NCBI RefSeq assembly: GCF_000284315.1
Contig: NC_017094.1
Location: 1,457,486 to 1,521,485 of the forward strand
Direction of reading: 5' to 3'
From: Leptospirillum ferrooxidans C2-3
Lineage (GTDB): Bacteria; Nitrospirota; Leptospirillia; Leptospirillales; Leptospirillaceae
Length of the DNA stretch: 64,000 nt
The stretch's first letter is position 1. Every line of letters starts with the position of its first letter. The position numbers and the translations under genes were made by a program. The notes under the pieces are model-generated. The model was not told the DNA's origin. It searched no databases and saw only the letters and a program-made list of their open reading frames with translations. Shown here in pieces: positions 1 through 8,796 of the stretch.

Positions 1-922
1 CAAGTCTTGTCACCTGAAGAGCGACCTTCAGTGCCAAAAGGGCCTCCGCTCCCGTGACCTTCACCGGAAGATCGTCCCTGATGGCAGAGACAAAGCTTGA
101 GAGTTCCTTTTTCAGAGGTTCCACCTGCTCAAAGGTTTTCTTGTCCCTGTTGATCTTCGGAAGACTTCCGGGTTCGAGTTCGACCTTTGCGGTTTTGAGT
201 TCCCTTGTCTCATAGTTCAGGGAAAAATAACGTCCTCCACGATCAAAGATCCGGAACTTCCGAAGTCGGTCGAGAGAGACCCGGCTTCCCAGAACCTGGG
301 CGAGACATCCGTTTTCAAACTCGATCCAGGCATTGGCGATATCCACATGGCCGGTAATCACCGGTGTTCCCACCACCCGGATATCGGCGATAGGCGATCT
401 CACTAGAGACAGGATAATATCGATATCATGGATCATCAGGTCGACGACCACAGGCACATCCGTCCCCCGGATTCCAAACGGGGATAGTCTTTGCGCCTCA
501 ATATAGGCCGGTCGGGGATTCGCTTCAAAGATCGCTTCTATCCCCGGATTGAACCGTTCGATATGGCCGACCTGAAGCTTGACCCCGTGAAGCTCCGTCA
601 GATCCAGAATTTTCTGGGCGTTTTCCAGAGTGTCGGCGATGGGTTTTTCCAGAAAAATATGCGGTTTTCCTCCGGAGAAAACTTCCTTGACAATCTCAAA
701 ATGGGTCGTGGTCGGAGTCACGATGGAAACAGCGTCAACCGATGCGGCCATGGCGGCAATACTGTCGAAAACAGGCACCATGAGCCGGCCGGCAATTTCC
801 CGGGCGCGCCCGGGATCGGAATCGATGATCCCCGAAAGGGTCACCCCCGGAATTTCCGTCAGAACCCGGGCATGATGCTGGCCAAGATAACCCACCCCGA
901 TCACACCGAATCTCAATCCCAT
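1..922 (-). CDS. Gfo/Idh/MocA-family NAD(P)-dependent oxidoreductase (3' end outside window)
   Basis: The first 307 residues are visible and the gene runs off the left edge. The N-terminus is a Rossmann fold with the dinucleotide loop GVIGVGYLG at residues 6-14. It is followed by the family EKP motif (residues 92-94), GHIERFNP (119-126) and a DLMIHDID segment (161-168) where the catalytic His/Asp of this family usually lies. The ATG overlaps the lpxI stop by 10 bp, so the gene belongs to the lipid A operon. Known biology: in some bacteria a dehydrogenase of this family (GnnA) oxidises UDP-GlcNAc at C3 so that LpxA makes an amide-linked lipid A. Whether this gene is GnnA is inference; no GnnB aminotransferase is visible. 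Confidence 0.85.
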   Translation of the reverse strand, partial: MGLRFGVIGVGYLGQHHARVLTEIPGVTLSGIIDSDPGRAREIAGRLMVPVFDSIAAMAASVDAVSIVTPTTTHFEIVKEVFSGGKPHIFLEKPIADTLENAQKILDLTELHGVKLQVGHIERFNPGIEAIFEANPRPAYIEAQRLSPFGIRGTDVPVVVDLMIHDIDIILSLVRSPIADIRVVGTPVITGHVDIANAWIEFENGCLAQVLGSRVSLDRLRKFRIFDRGGRYFSLNYETRELKTAKVELEPGSLPKINRDKKTFEQVEPLKKELSSFVSAIRDDLPVKVTGAEALLALKVALQVTRL

Positions 923-1770
923 TTCACCCCCACAACCGAAATTCCCGCCTGATTGGCCTTCAAGATGAAAACATGGCCGTCCAGAATGATGGTTTTACCC
1001 GCCTCAATCGCAAGGGTTGAGGCTCCGACCTCTTCCATCACGGCAAGGGTTCCCATACCCACAGCGGGAAGATCGAAGCGGAGATCCTGGCCGGGCTTCA
1101 CCATCTTTGCGACAACCACACCCTTCGGACCGTAAAGCGCTCCCCGGCGGATCGTTTCATCGGTTCCCTCGATCGCCTCCACGGCCAAAACGACTTTTTC
1201 CCGGACAACGACACACTGGCCGACATCATGCTCCCCCAGAGCCTTTCCGACGGTAAAGGCAAGTCGAATGTCCACCATGTCTTCATCTGTCGGCTGGCAA
1301 GCACCAAGGACACCTTCGCCTGCGGCAATCTCGGGAAGGAGAATCGTCGAGGGAACAATAGTGATTCCTTCTTTCAAAAAAGCATCCGCCAAAGCCCGAA
1401 GGACCTGGTCATCGTGATGGATGGCGACTTTTGCCAGGATGGAAAGACCTTTCAGGTCCGGGCGAAATTCAAAGAGGCTGGGTTTTTTGATACCACCGAC
1501 AAAAGCGGCATGAACAACCGACTCCTTATGAAAAAGATCAAAGATCGGAGACACCTGTCCGACCCTTACCCATGTCACCGGGTAACCGAATGTTTCAATC
1601 TCGGGATCCGTTTCACCCTTGTGGGCCAGAACAACCACCGGAATCTTTTTTTTTCTTGCTGATTCCAGAAAAAGAAGTGGAAAGGTTCCGTTTCCGGCAA
1701 TCATTCCGATTTTTTCAGGGAGAGTGGTTGCCGGGGAAACAGAACCAGAAACACGATCGTTGGATGTCAT
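913..1770 (-). CDS. lpxI: UDP-2,3-diacylglucosamine pyrophosphatase LpxI
   Basis: This 285-residue protein matches the LpxI (DUF1009) family, which hydrolyses UDP-2,3-diacylglucosamine to lipid X in the cytoplasm and replaces LpxH. The N-terminal domain starts with the conserved GMIAGNGTFP loop (about residues 22-31). The C-terminal half carries the VVVAKMVKPGQDLRFDLP and GVGT-like (here VGMGT) segments followed by EAGKTIILD, typical of the family catalytic domain. It lies between lpxA and the Gfo/Idh gene with a 39-bp gap upstream. A GGGAGAG ribosome-binding site precedes the ATG. Length is normal for the family. Confidence 0.92.
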   Translation of the reverse strand: MTSNDRVSGSVSPATTLPEKIGMIAGNGTFPLLFLESARKKKIPVVVLAHKGETDPEIETFGYPVTWVRVGQVSPIFDLFHKESVVHAAFVGGIKKPSLFEFRPDLKGLSILAKVAIHHDDQVLRALADAFLKEGITIVPSTILLPEIAAGEGVLGACQPTDEDMVDIRLAFTVGKALGEHDVGQCVVVREKVVLAVEAIEGTDETIRRGALYGPKGVVVAKMVKPGQDLRFDLPAVGMGTLAVMEEVGASTLAIEAGKTIILDGHVFILKANQAGISVVGVKWD

Positions 1771-1809
1771 CCGATTGTCTCTCCCTCATCTGAAGACAGG
1801 AGCCTTCCG

Positions 1810-2649
1810 CTATTCCTGAGCAGTTTGGTCACCTGATGCGGATTTTTCATCGGAGCGTCTTGCCGTCAGGACACCTCTGCCGGACTGTTCGATAAAATTC
1901 AGTAAATGAGAAACCTCATGAGTCAAAGACACAGTGTCCCTGACTTCGCCAATGGCACTCTTCTGGTTTTTGCCACCCCGGAACAGGATCCCATAGGCCT
2001 TCTTCAATGCGGCGATCGAATCCGGAGAGACTCTGGCCCGGCGCAAACCTTCCATATTCAGACCGTAAAGGAACGCCCTGTTCCCGGAGGCCCATACATA
2101 AGGAGGGACGTCTTTTGAAATTCCGCTCATGCCGCCAACAAGCGACAAGGCTCCGATCTTCACAAACTGGTGGATTCCGGTGAGCCCTCCGATAATGGCT
2201 CCATCCTCAATGGTGATATGACCCGCAAGATTGGCCGCATTGGCCATGATGATCCGCGACCCCAGACGGCAATCATGAGCAACATGGACATAGGCCATGA
2301 GAAGATTTCCGTCTCCCAGCCTTGTCAACATCCCTCCGCCTTCCGTCCCCCTGTGAATCGTGACAGATTCGCGAATCGTGTTTTTATCACCAATTTCGAC
2401 CCAGCTCGGCTCTCCATGGTATTTCAGATCCTGTGGAACAAGTCCAGCCGACGAAAAGGGATAGAAGGTGTTCCCCTGCCCGATGATGACTTTCCCGTCA
2501 AGGACCACATGAGAAATCAGCCTGGTACCCGCTCCGATGACCACCTGTGGCCCGACTGTGCAAAACGGGCCGACAGAAACACCCGGGCCAAGTTCCGCTC
2601 CCTTGGAGACAGATGCCAGAGGGTGGATAAACACTTCACCCTGGTCCAA
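1810..2649 (-). CDS. lpxA: Acyl-ACP--UDP-N-acetylglucosamine O-acyltransferase LpxA
   Basis: LpxA catalyses the first step of lipid A synthesis, acylation of UDP-GlcNAc at position 3. The protein shows hexapeptide repeats of a left-handed beta helix and the catalytic-region signature HVAHDC, then ANAANLAGHITIEDGAIIGG, closely matching the Escherichia coli enzyme. I place the start at the TTG at 2649 (279 residues). It has a GAGGAG site six bases upstream and gives MDQGEVFIHPLASV, which aligns with the usual N-terminus. The open frame extends to 2694, but no ribosome-binding site is visible there. It lies 128 bp downstream of fabZ. Confidence 0.95.
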   Translation of the reverse strand: MDQGEVFIHPLASVSKGAELGPGVSVGPFCTVGPQVVIGAGTRLISHVVLDGKVIIGQGNTFYPFSSAGLVPQDLKYHGEPSWVEIGDKNTIRESVTIHRGTEGGGMLTRLGDGNLLMAYVHVAHDCRLGSRIIMANAANLAGHITIEDGAIIGGLTGIHQFVKIGALSLVGGMSGISKDVPPYVWASGNRAFLYGLNMEGLRRARVSPDSIAALKKAYGILFRGGKNQKSAIGEVRDTVSLTHEVSHLLNFIEQSGRGVLTARRSDEKSASGDQTAQE

Positions 2650-2777
2650 TGAAGACTCCTCGGGTTCCTGTGAAGACTTATGCTCTTTTTTCAAACGTTA
2701 GCCCTTCCCAAAGTCTTGGCCAGAGATAAGACCATTGCATTTTTATCCGGTCTGGCCGATTCCTGATTGGACAACCG

Positions 2778-3242
2778 CTATTTGCCAGCAGAAGGAGGAG
2801 AGGCGATCATGGCCATGATCACTGCTTCGCATACACGCTTTGATCCCACATGGATCTCACCGGCCATTTTCCAGGTCGAGCCTCTGACAGCCTTGCTGGT
2901 CATGGTGATGGTCAATGTGTCACCTGGACGCACCGGATGACGGAAACGAGCCTCGTCAATCCCCATGAAGTAGGGGATCTTTTCGGTCTTGTCCTGTCCC
3001 GAAAGTATCGCGAGAACCCCCCCGAGCTGGGCCATAGCCTCGATCAGCAAGACTCCCGGCATGATGGGATGGCCAGGAAAATGGCCGGCAAAATAGGGTT
3101 CATTGATCGTGACGTTTTTCAAACCCACAATCTTTTTCCCCGGTTCGACAGAAAGGACCCTGTCCACAAGAAGAAATGGATAGCGGTGAGGAAGGATCTC
3201 CATGATCTCCTGAATATCCAGACCATCAAGCAGTTCATCCAT
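2778..3242 (-). CDS. fabZ: 3-hydroxyacyl-[acyl-carrier-protein] dehydratase FabZ
   Basis: FabZ dehydrates 3-hydroxyacyl-ACP in fatty acid elongation. The 154-residue protein has the family signature [13 protein letters not shown] near the N-terminus and the active-site segment [20 protein letters not shown] with catalytic His and Glu. The start at 3242 is preceded by AAGGAGGAA at a proper distance and overlaps the lpxD stop by 8 bp (ATGGATGA), implying translational coupling. The open frame extends upstream to 3491, but that part overlaps lpxD and is not family-like. Placement between lpxD and lpxA is the common arrangement, coupling fatty acid and lipid A synthesis. Confidence 0.96.
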   Translation of the reverse strand: MDELLDGLDIQEIMEILPHRYPFLLVDRVLSVEPGKKIVGLKNVTINEPYFAGHFPGHPIMPGVLLIEAMAQLGGVLAILSGQDKTEKIPYFMGIDEARFRHPVRPGDTLTITMTSKAVRGSTWKMAGEIHVGSKRVCEAVIMAMIASPPSAGK

Positions 3243-4308
3243 TTTTTTCCGTTCCTCCTTCTTGGATTTCATTTCCGGAAACAGCCGTTTCCGAACTTCG
3301 GAACAAGCGTTCAAGCTTCCGGATGCGCGCAAGGATCGATGGCAGATCCTTGACGATGGACTGCACCCTGAGCCATATATTGTGCGGAATCGCAGGAGAA
3401 CCCGAGACTCTCGAACCTTCGGAGAGACTCGAAGCCACACCACTCTGACCGCCAATGACAGAATCGGAGCCGACCTCAATATGACCGACAACCGCCGCCT
3501 GGCCGGCGAGAATCACCCGATCACCGAGACGCCCCGAACCGGCAACCGCCGACTGGGCAACAAGAACACAATCCTGACCGATTTTCACATTGTGAGCAAT
3601 CTGGACAAGATTGTCCATTTTGGTTCCCCTGCCGATATTGGTCTCACCAAAGGTTGCCCGGTCGACAGTCGAGTTTGCGCCAATCTCGACATCATCTCCG
3701 ATGACAACGATGCCGACCTGCGGAATGCGGAACCTTTTCCCGGAAGGATCCACCGCATACCCGAAACCATCGGATCCGATCACTGCGCCTGGCTGGATGA
3801 TGACCCGGTTCCCGATGCGGCAATCCTCCCGTATGACCACATTGGGATGAATATACACATCGTTTCCGAGGGTGGTGTTCTTGCCGACATGAATCCCCGA
3901 GGTCAGGACAGAGCCCTCACCGATGGTCACACCTTCGGAAACGACACACATGGGGCCGATATCCACACCGGAACCGATGCGGGCTGTCGGAGAAACAAAA
4001 GCCATCGGGGAGATTTGTCCGCTCCCTTTTGGCATCGGATAAAAATGCTGCATCAGGATGCTGAGGGCAAGATAAGGATCCCGGACCACAATCTGGGCAA
4101 TGGTCGCATCCGGCTCGTGTTGTGAAAGGAGGACAGCCGATGCTTTCAGCCGTTTAAGCTCGGGACGATAGCGGACGTTGGCCAGGAAGGTGATATCCCC
4201 TTCCCTGGCCTCCGACATGGAGCGTATTCCCCGTATGGATTGAGACTCGCTCCCCACTGGAGCAAAAAGCTCCCCGGACACCAGGGAGCAAATCTCTGAA
4301 AGCGTCAT
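3235..4308 (-). CDS. lpxD: UDP-3-O-(3-hydroxyacyl)glucosamine N-acyltransferase LpxD
   Basis: LpxD adds the second acyl chain (N-linked) in lipid A synthesis. The 357-residue protein has an N-terminal uridine-binding domain (about residues 1-100, including GDITFLANVRY), then a long run of hexapeptide repeats. The catalytic His segment is LVQIAHNVKIG, followed by AVAGSG. A C-terminal helical tail of about 40 residues (IWLRVQSIVKDLPSILARIRKL) is typical of the family. Its ATG overlaps the ompH stop as TAATG, so it is cotranslated with ompH and fabZ. Confidence 0.96.
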   Translation of the reverse strand: MTLSEICSLVSGELFAPVGSESQSIRGIRSMSEAREGDITFLANVRYRPELKRLKASAVLLSQHEPDATIAQIVVRDPYLALSILMQHFYPMPKGSGQISPMAFVSPTARIGSGVDIGPMCVVSEGVTIGEGSVLTSGIHVGKNTTLGNDVYIHPNVVIREDCRIGNRVIIQPGAVIGSDGFGYAVDPSGKRFRIPQVGIVVIGDDVEIGANSTVDRATFGETNIGRGTKMDNLVQIAHNVKIGQDCVLVAQSAVAGSGRLGDRVILAGQAAVVGHIEVGSDSVIGGQSGVASSLSEGSRVSGSPAIPHNIWLRVQSIVKDLPSILARIRKLERLFRSSETAVSGNEIQEGGTEKNG

Positions 4309-4919
4309 TAATTTCCGCCGCCGGCAGGGTGATCCTTGTTGATCTTGGCGATCACGGACTCTGTCAGGTCATTTTTCTTGTTGATGTACAAGAATCTGGG
4401 TCCCCGAAAAATGGGAGGTGTCGGACCGATCGGCATACGGATCGGATGTTCCCCTATCACGATGGAAAAACCATATTTCTTGGCAACGGATTTCGCTGCG
4501 GCGTTTTCGGCATCAATAAACTTCCGAAGTCCCACCACTGTCTCGGAGGCCATTTCGGTCTGGAGCTTTCGGGCTTCCTTCTTATAGGCATCAATATGCT
4601 GCTGGAACTCCATCTCCTTGGCCTTCAGTGCATCCTTGCTGATCACTCCGCTTTGCTGGCGAATCTCATTGTTCTCATCCTGAAGGGCTTTCTGTTCTCC
4701 TTTGAGCTTGTTCGCCCTGGACTGGGAGTATCGCTTCACATGGGTCTGGATGGACTTGCCGAGATCGGTTTCCTCGAAGGTTTTCATGACATCCACAACC
4801 GCGACATCGGAAGCCGCCTGGGCGGGAGTGGCCATCGAAAGAATCCCGGCGAGCGAAAATGCCGCAGCAATCGTAACAGTCATCTTCCCTGTCAGTTTTG
4901 ATCCTTGTTGAAGCTTCAT
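4308..4919 (-). CDS. OmpH/Skp-family periplasmic chaperone
   Basis: This 203-residue exported protein has a signal peptide (KMTVTIAAAFSLAGILSM, cleavage after AQA). The mature part begins with DVAVVDVMKTFEETDLGK, as in Skp/OmpH, followed by a charged alpha-helical coiled coil (about residues 60-140) rich in Lys, Glu and Gln. Skp binds unfolded outer-membrane proteins in the periplasm and hands them to BamA. It sits directly between bamA and lpxD, the classic location. The ATG at 4919 has AAGGAGA upstream. The C-terminus (IGEHPIRMPIGPTPPIFRG) is longer and more proline-rich than in E. coli Skp. Confidence 0.9.
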   Translation of the reverse strand: MKLQQGSKLTGKMTVTIAAAFSLAGILSMATPAQAASDVAVVDVMKTFEETDLGKSIQTHVKRYSQSRANKLKGEQKALQDENNEIRQQSGVISKDALKAKEMEFQQHIDAYKKEARKLQTEMASETVVGLRKFIDAENAAAKSVAKKYGFSIVIGEHPIRMPIGPTPPIFRGPRFLYINKKNDLTESVIAKINKDHPAGGGN

Positions 4920-4971
4920 AAGTCAAATCTCCTTATTGTTATTATTGGGCAAGATGCACCCGATTGGACAG

Positions 4972-7368
4972 TTACCCTCCATAGAGGGATCCCATCTGGA
5001 AGTTGACCACCGGCCCTGGATAGTTCCCCGGGAACGCCTGCATCTGCGCATTGCTGATCAGCGGCCATCCAAGATCAAGAGTCAGGGGACCCATTGGTGA
5101 ATTCCACATGATTCCGACACCGGCACCAGGCCAGTCGATACCGCCAAGCGTGACCGGTTGACCGGGCACAAACTCACCAGAGTCGTCAAAGAAGATATCC
5201 CCGTAGAACCCGAATTTCGGGAAAATCGGGAAGATATAGTCGGAGTTGAAGAGAATCTCCTTGTTTCCGCCAACCAGATAGCCATAGGGCATCGGGCCTG
5301 CATAACCGAAGTTGTATCCCCGGTTTGAGTAGATACCGCCGACATAGAAACGATCCCAGACAGGAATGAATCCGTCCGGACCGATCGGCTCCACAAGTCC
5401 TCCTCCGACATGGAACGACAGCGTTGAATGTTCCGTCACCGGCAAAAAGACCGTCATATGACCGGTTGTCGAGTAGAAGGCTGTATCTCCGCCAAAGGTA
5501 CCGCCGTAAACACCAACATTGCCCCAGATATGGTATCCGGAATGGGCATTCATATAGTTGTCCCGACGATCATAAGAAACACCGACAGATGGTCCGCTCT
5601 GGGTCCAGAACCCTTGCTGGGCAAGGAAAGGAGCGAGGATCGGGGCGGTCAGGGCCTGTTGGGGAGTCGGAGAGACAAGGAAAATATTTTCCGATTCCGC
5701 AAGCCAGGAAAGCGATGTGGAGAAATAATACCCGAAACGGCGGCTGAAGGTCAGCGATCCTCCGATGGCGCTATTCCAGTAAGTAAAGTAATCCATGAAC
5801 GTATCAAACAACGACAAAGACGCCGACGTCGGAGTATCGAGGAACCAGGGATCCGAGATCGTAAGAGAGTACATGGTGATAAATCCGCCAAGCTCACCGG
5901 ACAGGGAAACAGAATCTCCCGTGCCGAAAATGTTGTTCTGGGCAATCGTCGCCATACCCATGACACCGAACAGTGTGCTGTACCCGCCACCGATCGAGAA
6001 GGTGCCGGTTGGCTTTTCCTTGACCGATACATTCAGGTCCACAAGGTTGCTCCCGACCTGTTTGGGAACAATCTGGACATTCGAGAAGAAGTTCAGGTTC
6101 TGAAGGTTCCTGTAGGAGTTCTGAAGCTCCTGGGTGTCCATGATATCCGACTCCTGAACGCCCAGAACACGCCGGATCACCTTGTCCCGTGAAAGTTCGT
6201 TTCCGGTAATGTTGATCCGGCGGATATGGACGAGCCCCCCCTCCGTCACGGAATAGGTCAGGTCAACGGTCTTGTTCTGAAGGTTCGGAACGATCTGTGG
6301 CGTCACGATGGCAAAGGCATACCCCTTGTGTCCGTACATACGGGTCAGGGTGGTGATGTCCTTTTGAAGCATCTTCCTCGAAAAAACCATCGGCGGCTTG
6401 AGCTTGACCGCCTTCAGGAGACGTTTGTTCGAAAACAGCTTGTTGCCCGAAATGGCGATCGATCCCAAATGGAACTGCTCACCCTCCTGAATGGGAAAGA
6501 CAATCGTCATGGATTTCCGGTGGTGGGTAAAAACGACCTTCGGCTGTCCCACTCCGATATTGATATACCCATTGTTCAGATAAAAGTTCCTCAGCCGCTG
6601 GACATCCTGGTCCGTTTCCGATTTTTTGTAGATTCCCGCATCGGTCCACCAGGAGGTCAGTGCAAAATAAGGCTTTGTTTTCACCTGTTTTGCCAGAACG
6701 GAAGAAGAAAAGTGCTTGTTGCCAGAAAAGGTCACTTTCGTGATTCTGGTCTGACCGCCCTCGTCGATCATGAAAACAAGCTCTCTCTTGTGACGGCCCA
6801 TGCGTTTGAGAATGGGAACAACCTTCGAGTTGTAATATCCGGCCGACCGGTATGATGCCTTGATCCGCTCGACGTTATCGTGAACCTGGCGGCCATCATA
6901 GAAAGAGGCTGGAAGGATCGTGACTTTTTTCCTCAGATCCGACGAGCTCTTTGCACTATTTCCGATAAAATCGATCTTTTCTATCGTCGGCTCTTCTTTC
7001 AGCTTGAAAATGACCCTGACGCCACCTTCAAAGCCCTGGACATAAAGGTCGACTTTTTCAAAATATCCTGTGGCGTAAAGACTCTTGAGATCCGCATCCA
7101 GGGATGCGATCGACAGGACATCACCCACCTTTGTGTGAACCTTGTTCCGGATGGTTTCAAAATCGATGCGGTGATTTCCGGAAAAATCGATTTTTCTGAC
7201 CAGAATGGGCTTTTCTGTCGATGCCGCGCTTTTTGTCGGAGAGAGTGAAGGGGGCTCCGGCAGGAGACCTGGCGGCTCATCAGCAGCATAAAGCGGATAA
7301 AGAGGAGAAAAACCCATCAAAAGTCCGAGGACAATCCATTGTTTCTGTTTCAGGAAAAAATTACGCAA
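4972..7368 (-). CDS. bamA: Outer-membrane protein assembly factor BamA
   Basis: BamA is the essential Omp85 protein that folds and inserts beta-barrel proteins in the outer membrane. The 798-residue precursor starts with a signal peptide (KQKQWIVLGLLMGFSPL, cleavage near YAA). Five POTRA domains follow (about residues 50-430, beginning ILVRKIDFSGNHRI), then a 16-strand barrel of about 370 residues. The loop-6 motif appears as NRGYNFGY. The start is a TTG at 7368 with AAAGGG just upstream. It is the first gene of the bamA-ompH-lpxD-fabZ-lpxA-lpxI operon. Confidence 0.96.
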   Translation of the reverse strand: MRNFFLKQKQWIVLGLLMGFSPLYPLYAADEPPGLLPEPPSLSPTKSAASTEKPILVRKIDFSGNHRIDFETIRNKVHTKVGDVLSIASLDADLKSLYATGYFEKVDLYVQGFEGGVRVIFKLKEEPTIEKIDFIGNSAKSSSDLRKKVTILPASFYDGRQVHDNVERIKASYRSAGYYNSKVVPILKRMGRHKRELVFMIDEGGQTRITKVTFSGNKHFSSSVLAKQVKTKPYFALTSWWTDAGIYKKSETDQDVQRLRNFYLNNGYINIGVGQPKVVFTHHRKSMTIVFPIQEGEQFHLGSIAISGNKLFSNKRLLKAVKLKPPMVFSRKMLQKDITTLTRMYGHKGYAFAIVTPQIVPNLQNKTVDLTYSVTEGGLVHIRRINITGNELSRDKVIRRVLGVQESDIMDTQELQNSYRNLQNLNFFSNVQIVPKQVGSNLVDLNVSVKEKPTGTFSIGGGYSTLFGVMGMATIAQNNIFGTGDSVSLSGELGGFITMYSLTISDPWFLDTPTSASLSLFDTFMDYFTYWNSAIGGSLTFSRRFGYYFSTSLSWLAESENIFLVSPTPQQALTAPILAPFLAQQGFWTQSGPSVGVSYDRRDNYMNAHSGYHIWGNVGVYGGTFGGDTAFYSTTGHMTVFLPVTEHSTLSFHVGGGLVEPIGPDGFIPVWDRFYVGGIYSNRGYNFGYAGPMPYGYLVGGNKEILFNSDYIFPIFPKFGFYGDIFFDDSGEFVPGQPVTLGGIDWPGAGVGIMWNSPMGPLTLDLGWPLISNAQMQAFPGNYPGPVVNFQMGSLYGG

Positions 7369-7517
7369 TGGACCCTTTCAGTCGAGGCCTGCCAAAAAAA
7401 GACGAAACCCTGCATTAATGGAATCATGCCAGCTCTGACAAGAAATCGTTAATATCGAATGGACTTGCTGATGCAATCAAAAACAGATGGAACGGTCCTT
7501 GGAGACCTCTCCGATAA

Positions 7518-7547
7518 AGTATAGAAAAAACCATCGAAAACGTCCAA
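7518..7547 (-). promoter_or_regulatory. Candidate sigma-70 promoter for the bamA-lpx operon
   Basis: On the minus strand TTGGAC (7547-7542) is separated by 18 bp from TATACT (7523-7518). Transcription would start near 7511 and leave a leader of about 140 nt before bamA. Inference from consensus matching only. Confidence 0.45.
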
Positions 7548-7626
7548 TAAAAATGCACAATCACAAAATAAGACCCGAGAATGGTTCTTTAATCGGTCGG
7601 GAGACTATCAAAGCATAGTTTACCCC

Positions 7627-7655
7627 TTGACACAATCAATCAATCTCTTTATAGT
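7627..7655 (+). promoter_or_regulatory. Promoter of tRNA-Phe
   Basis: A perfect -35 TTGACA (7627-7632) lies 17 bp from TATAGT (7650-7655). The start point would be about 7662, four bases before the mature tRNA. Confidence 0.8.
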
Positions 7656-7665
7656 CACCCCCCGT

Positions 7666-7741
7666 GCCGAGGTAGCTCAGTCGGTAGAGCAGAGGCCTGA
7701 AAAGCCTCGTGTCGGCAGTTCGATTCTGCCCCTCGGCACCA
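7666..7741 (+). tRNA. tRNA-Phe (anticodon GAA)
   Basis: A complete 76-nt cloverleaf can be folded. The acceptor stem GCCGAGG/CCTCGGC is perfect. The D stem is GCTC/GAGC and the anticodon stem is GAGGC/GCCTC with loop CTGAAAA, giving anticodon GAA at 7699-7701. The T stem is GGCAG/CTGCC with loop TTCGATT. The discriminator is A and the CCA end is encoded. No other tRNA lies beside it. Confidence 0.98.
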
Positions 7742-7764
7742 TCCACTTTTCCCTTGAATATTCC

Positions 7765-8748
7765 TCACTTACCCAATCTCAGCAAAGCATTCGTGATCGC
7801 AACGGCTACGGTCGACCCCCCTTTTGGTCCCCTCGTCACAATCCATGGAACCTCCCTGACCCTCGAGAGCAGTTCCTTGGACTCGGATGCACCGACGAAT
7901 CCCACAGGGACGCCCACAACTCCTGCGGGACGGACACCCTCTTCCCGGATCAGCCGGACCACCTCAAACAAAGCGGTTGGTGCATTCCCCACGACGATCA
8001 CAGAGCCGTCCATCGCGTTCTTGGCTTTTCTCATGGCCATCGTTGATCTGGTCAGACCAAGGCGAATGGCTTCTTCCCTGACATCCTGATCCGAAACATG
8101 GCAAAAAACAGTGTTTCCATTGGCCGTAAGATGGGGTTTTGAGAGTCCTGACTCCACCATCTGGACATCGACAATGATCCGGCATCCTCCGGAAAGAGCG
8201 GAAACGGTACTCTCGAGGGCTTTTTCATGTGCATCCATGATATCGGCCATTTCATAGTCGGCAGCGGCGTGTATGGCCCTTCTGACCACCTGATGCCAGT
8301 GACTCTCAAGGCCATACCCTGAAAGCGTCTCGTCGATAATTCTGAAGCTCTCTTCTTCAATCTTTTCAGGAAGAAGAATGACCGGACGAAGATCCTCTTC
8401 GGAAGGGGCAAATGTCCGTCGAACCTTTTCCGACAGGGCACGTATGAACGGCTGTGTATCGATAAAACCAAATATGTGGCGGATATCAAGTCCTTCCGGC
8501 TTGAGATCGGCAATCATGCGGTCAAATGACTCGATCGCCTTTACCGCATCCTCATCCATCGTCAAGACAGCGAGCTGACGGACTCCCGACCGGGATAATG
8601 TTTCCAGAAAATCCCTGACCGGGGCGACACCTTCCGAAAGCGCGATCGATGCCGAAACAGGATGGCCCCCATGGCGGGAAAGCTGGTTTCGGATTCCTTC
8701 GAGATGATTTCTTCTGATTTGGCTCAGGACCACAACGGCTGGCTTCAA
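7765..8748 (-). CDS. cbiC: Precorrin-8X/cobalt-precorrin-8 methylmutase with a degenerate CbiX-like N-terminal domain
   Basis: The C-terminal two thirds (about residues 127-327) is a CbiC/CobH methylmutase, which moves the C11 methyl to C12 to form (hydrogeno)cobyrinate. It shows the catalytic-region VVRRAIHAAADYEMAD with His160, IVDVQMVESGLSK, and the C-terminal GNAPTALFEVVRLI, GVPVGFVGASESK and RGPKGGSTVAVAITNALL. The first about 115 residues look like a chelatase-type CbiX half-domain (ASIALSEGVAPVRDFL, GVRQLAVLTM, GFIDTQPFIRALSEKV) but lack the GHGS start and metal-binding histidines. The start is TTG with GAGGAG upstream. cbiA lies 48 bp upstream in the same direction. Confidence 0.88.
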   Translation of the reverse strand: MKPAVVVLSQIRRNHLEGIRNQLSRHGGHPVSASIALSEGVAPVRDFLETLSRSGVRQLAVLTMDEDAVKAIESFDRMIADLKPEGLDIRHIFGFIDTQPFIRALSEKVRRTFAPSEEDLRPVILLPEKIEEESFRIIDETLSGYGLESHWHQVVRRAIHAAADYEMADIMDAHEKALESTVSALSGGCRIIVDVQMVESGLSKPHLTANGNTVFCHVSDQDVREEAIRLGLTRSTMAMRKAKNAMDGSVIVVGNAPTALFEVVRLIREEGVRPAGVVGVPVGFVGASESKELLSRVREVPWIVTRGPKGGSTVAVAITNALLRLGK

Positions 8749-8796
8749 GTTTTCTCCTCACTCCTGATCGTTCAGGAACGTCCTGAACCTCTAGTA

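Larger units (their letters stand above)
7369..7665. other. Intergenic region between bamA and tRNA-Phe
   Basis: This 297-bp stretch separates the divergent bamA operon and tRNA gene. It holds the bamA promoter candidate, the strong tRNA promoter and the bamA leader. I see no credible gene in it. Confidence 0.6.

Noticed and set aside
2778-3491. 237-residue version of FabZ
   Set aside because: The N-terminal 83 residues are antifamily sequence overlapping lpxD; the start at 3242 has a clear ribosome-binding site.
5424-6855. Long plus-strand frames opposite bamA
   Set aside because: They are antisense shadows of a clear BamA gene without motifs or ribosome-binding sites.
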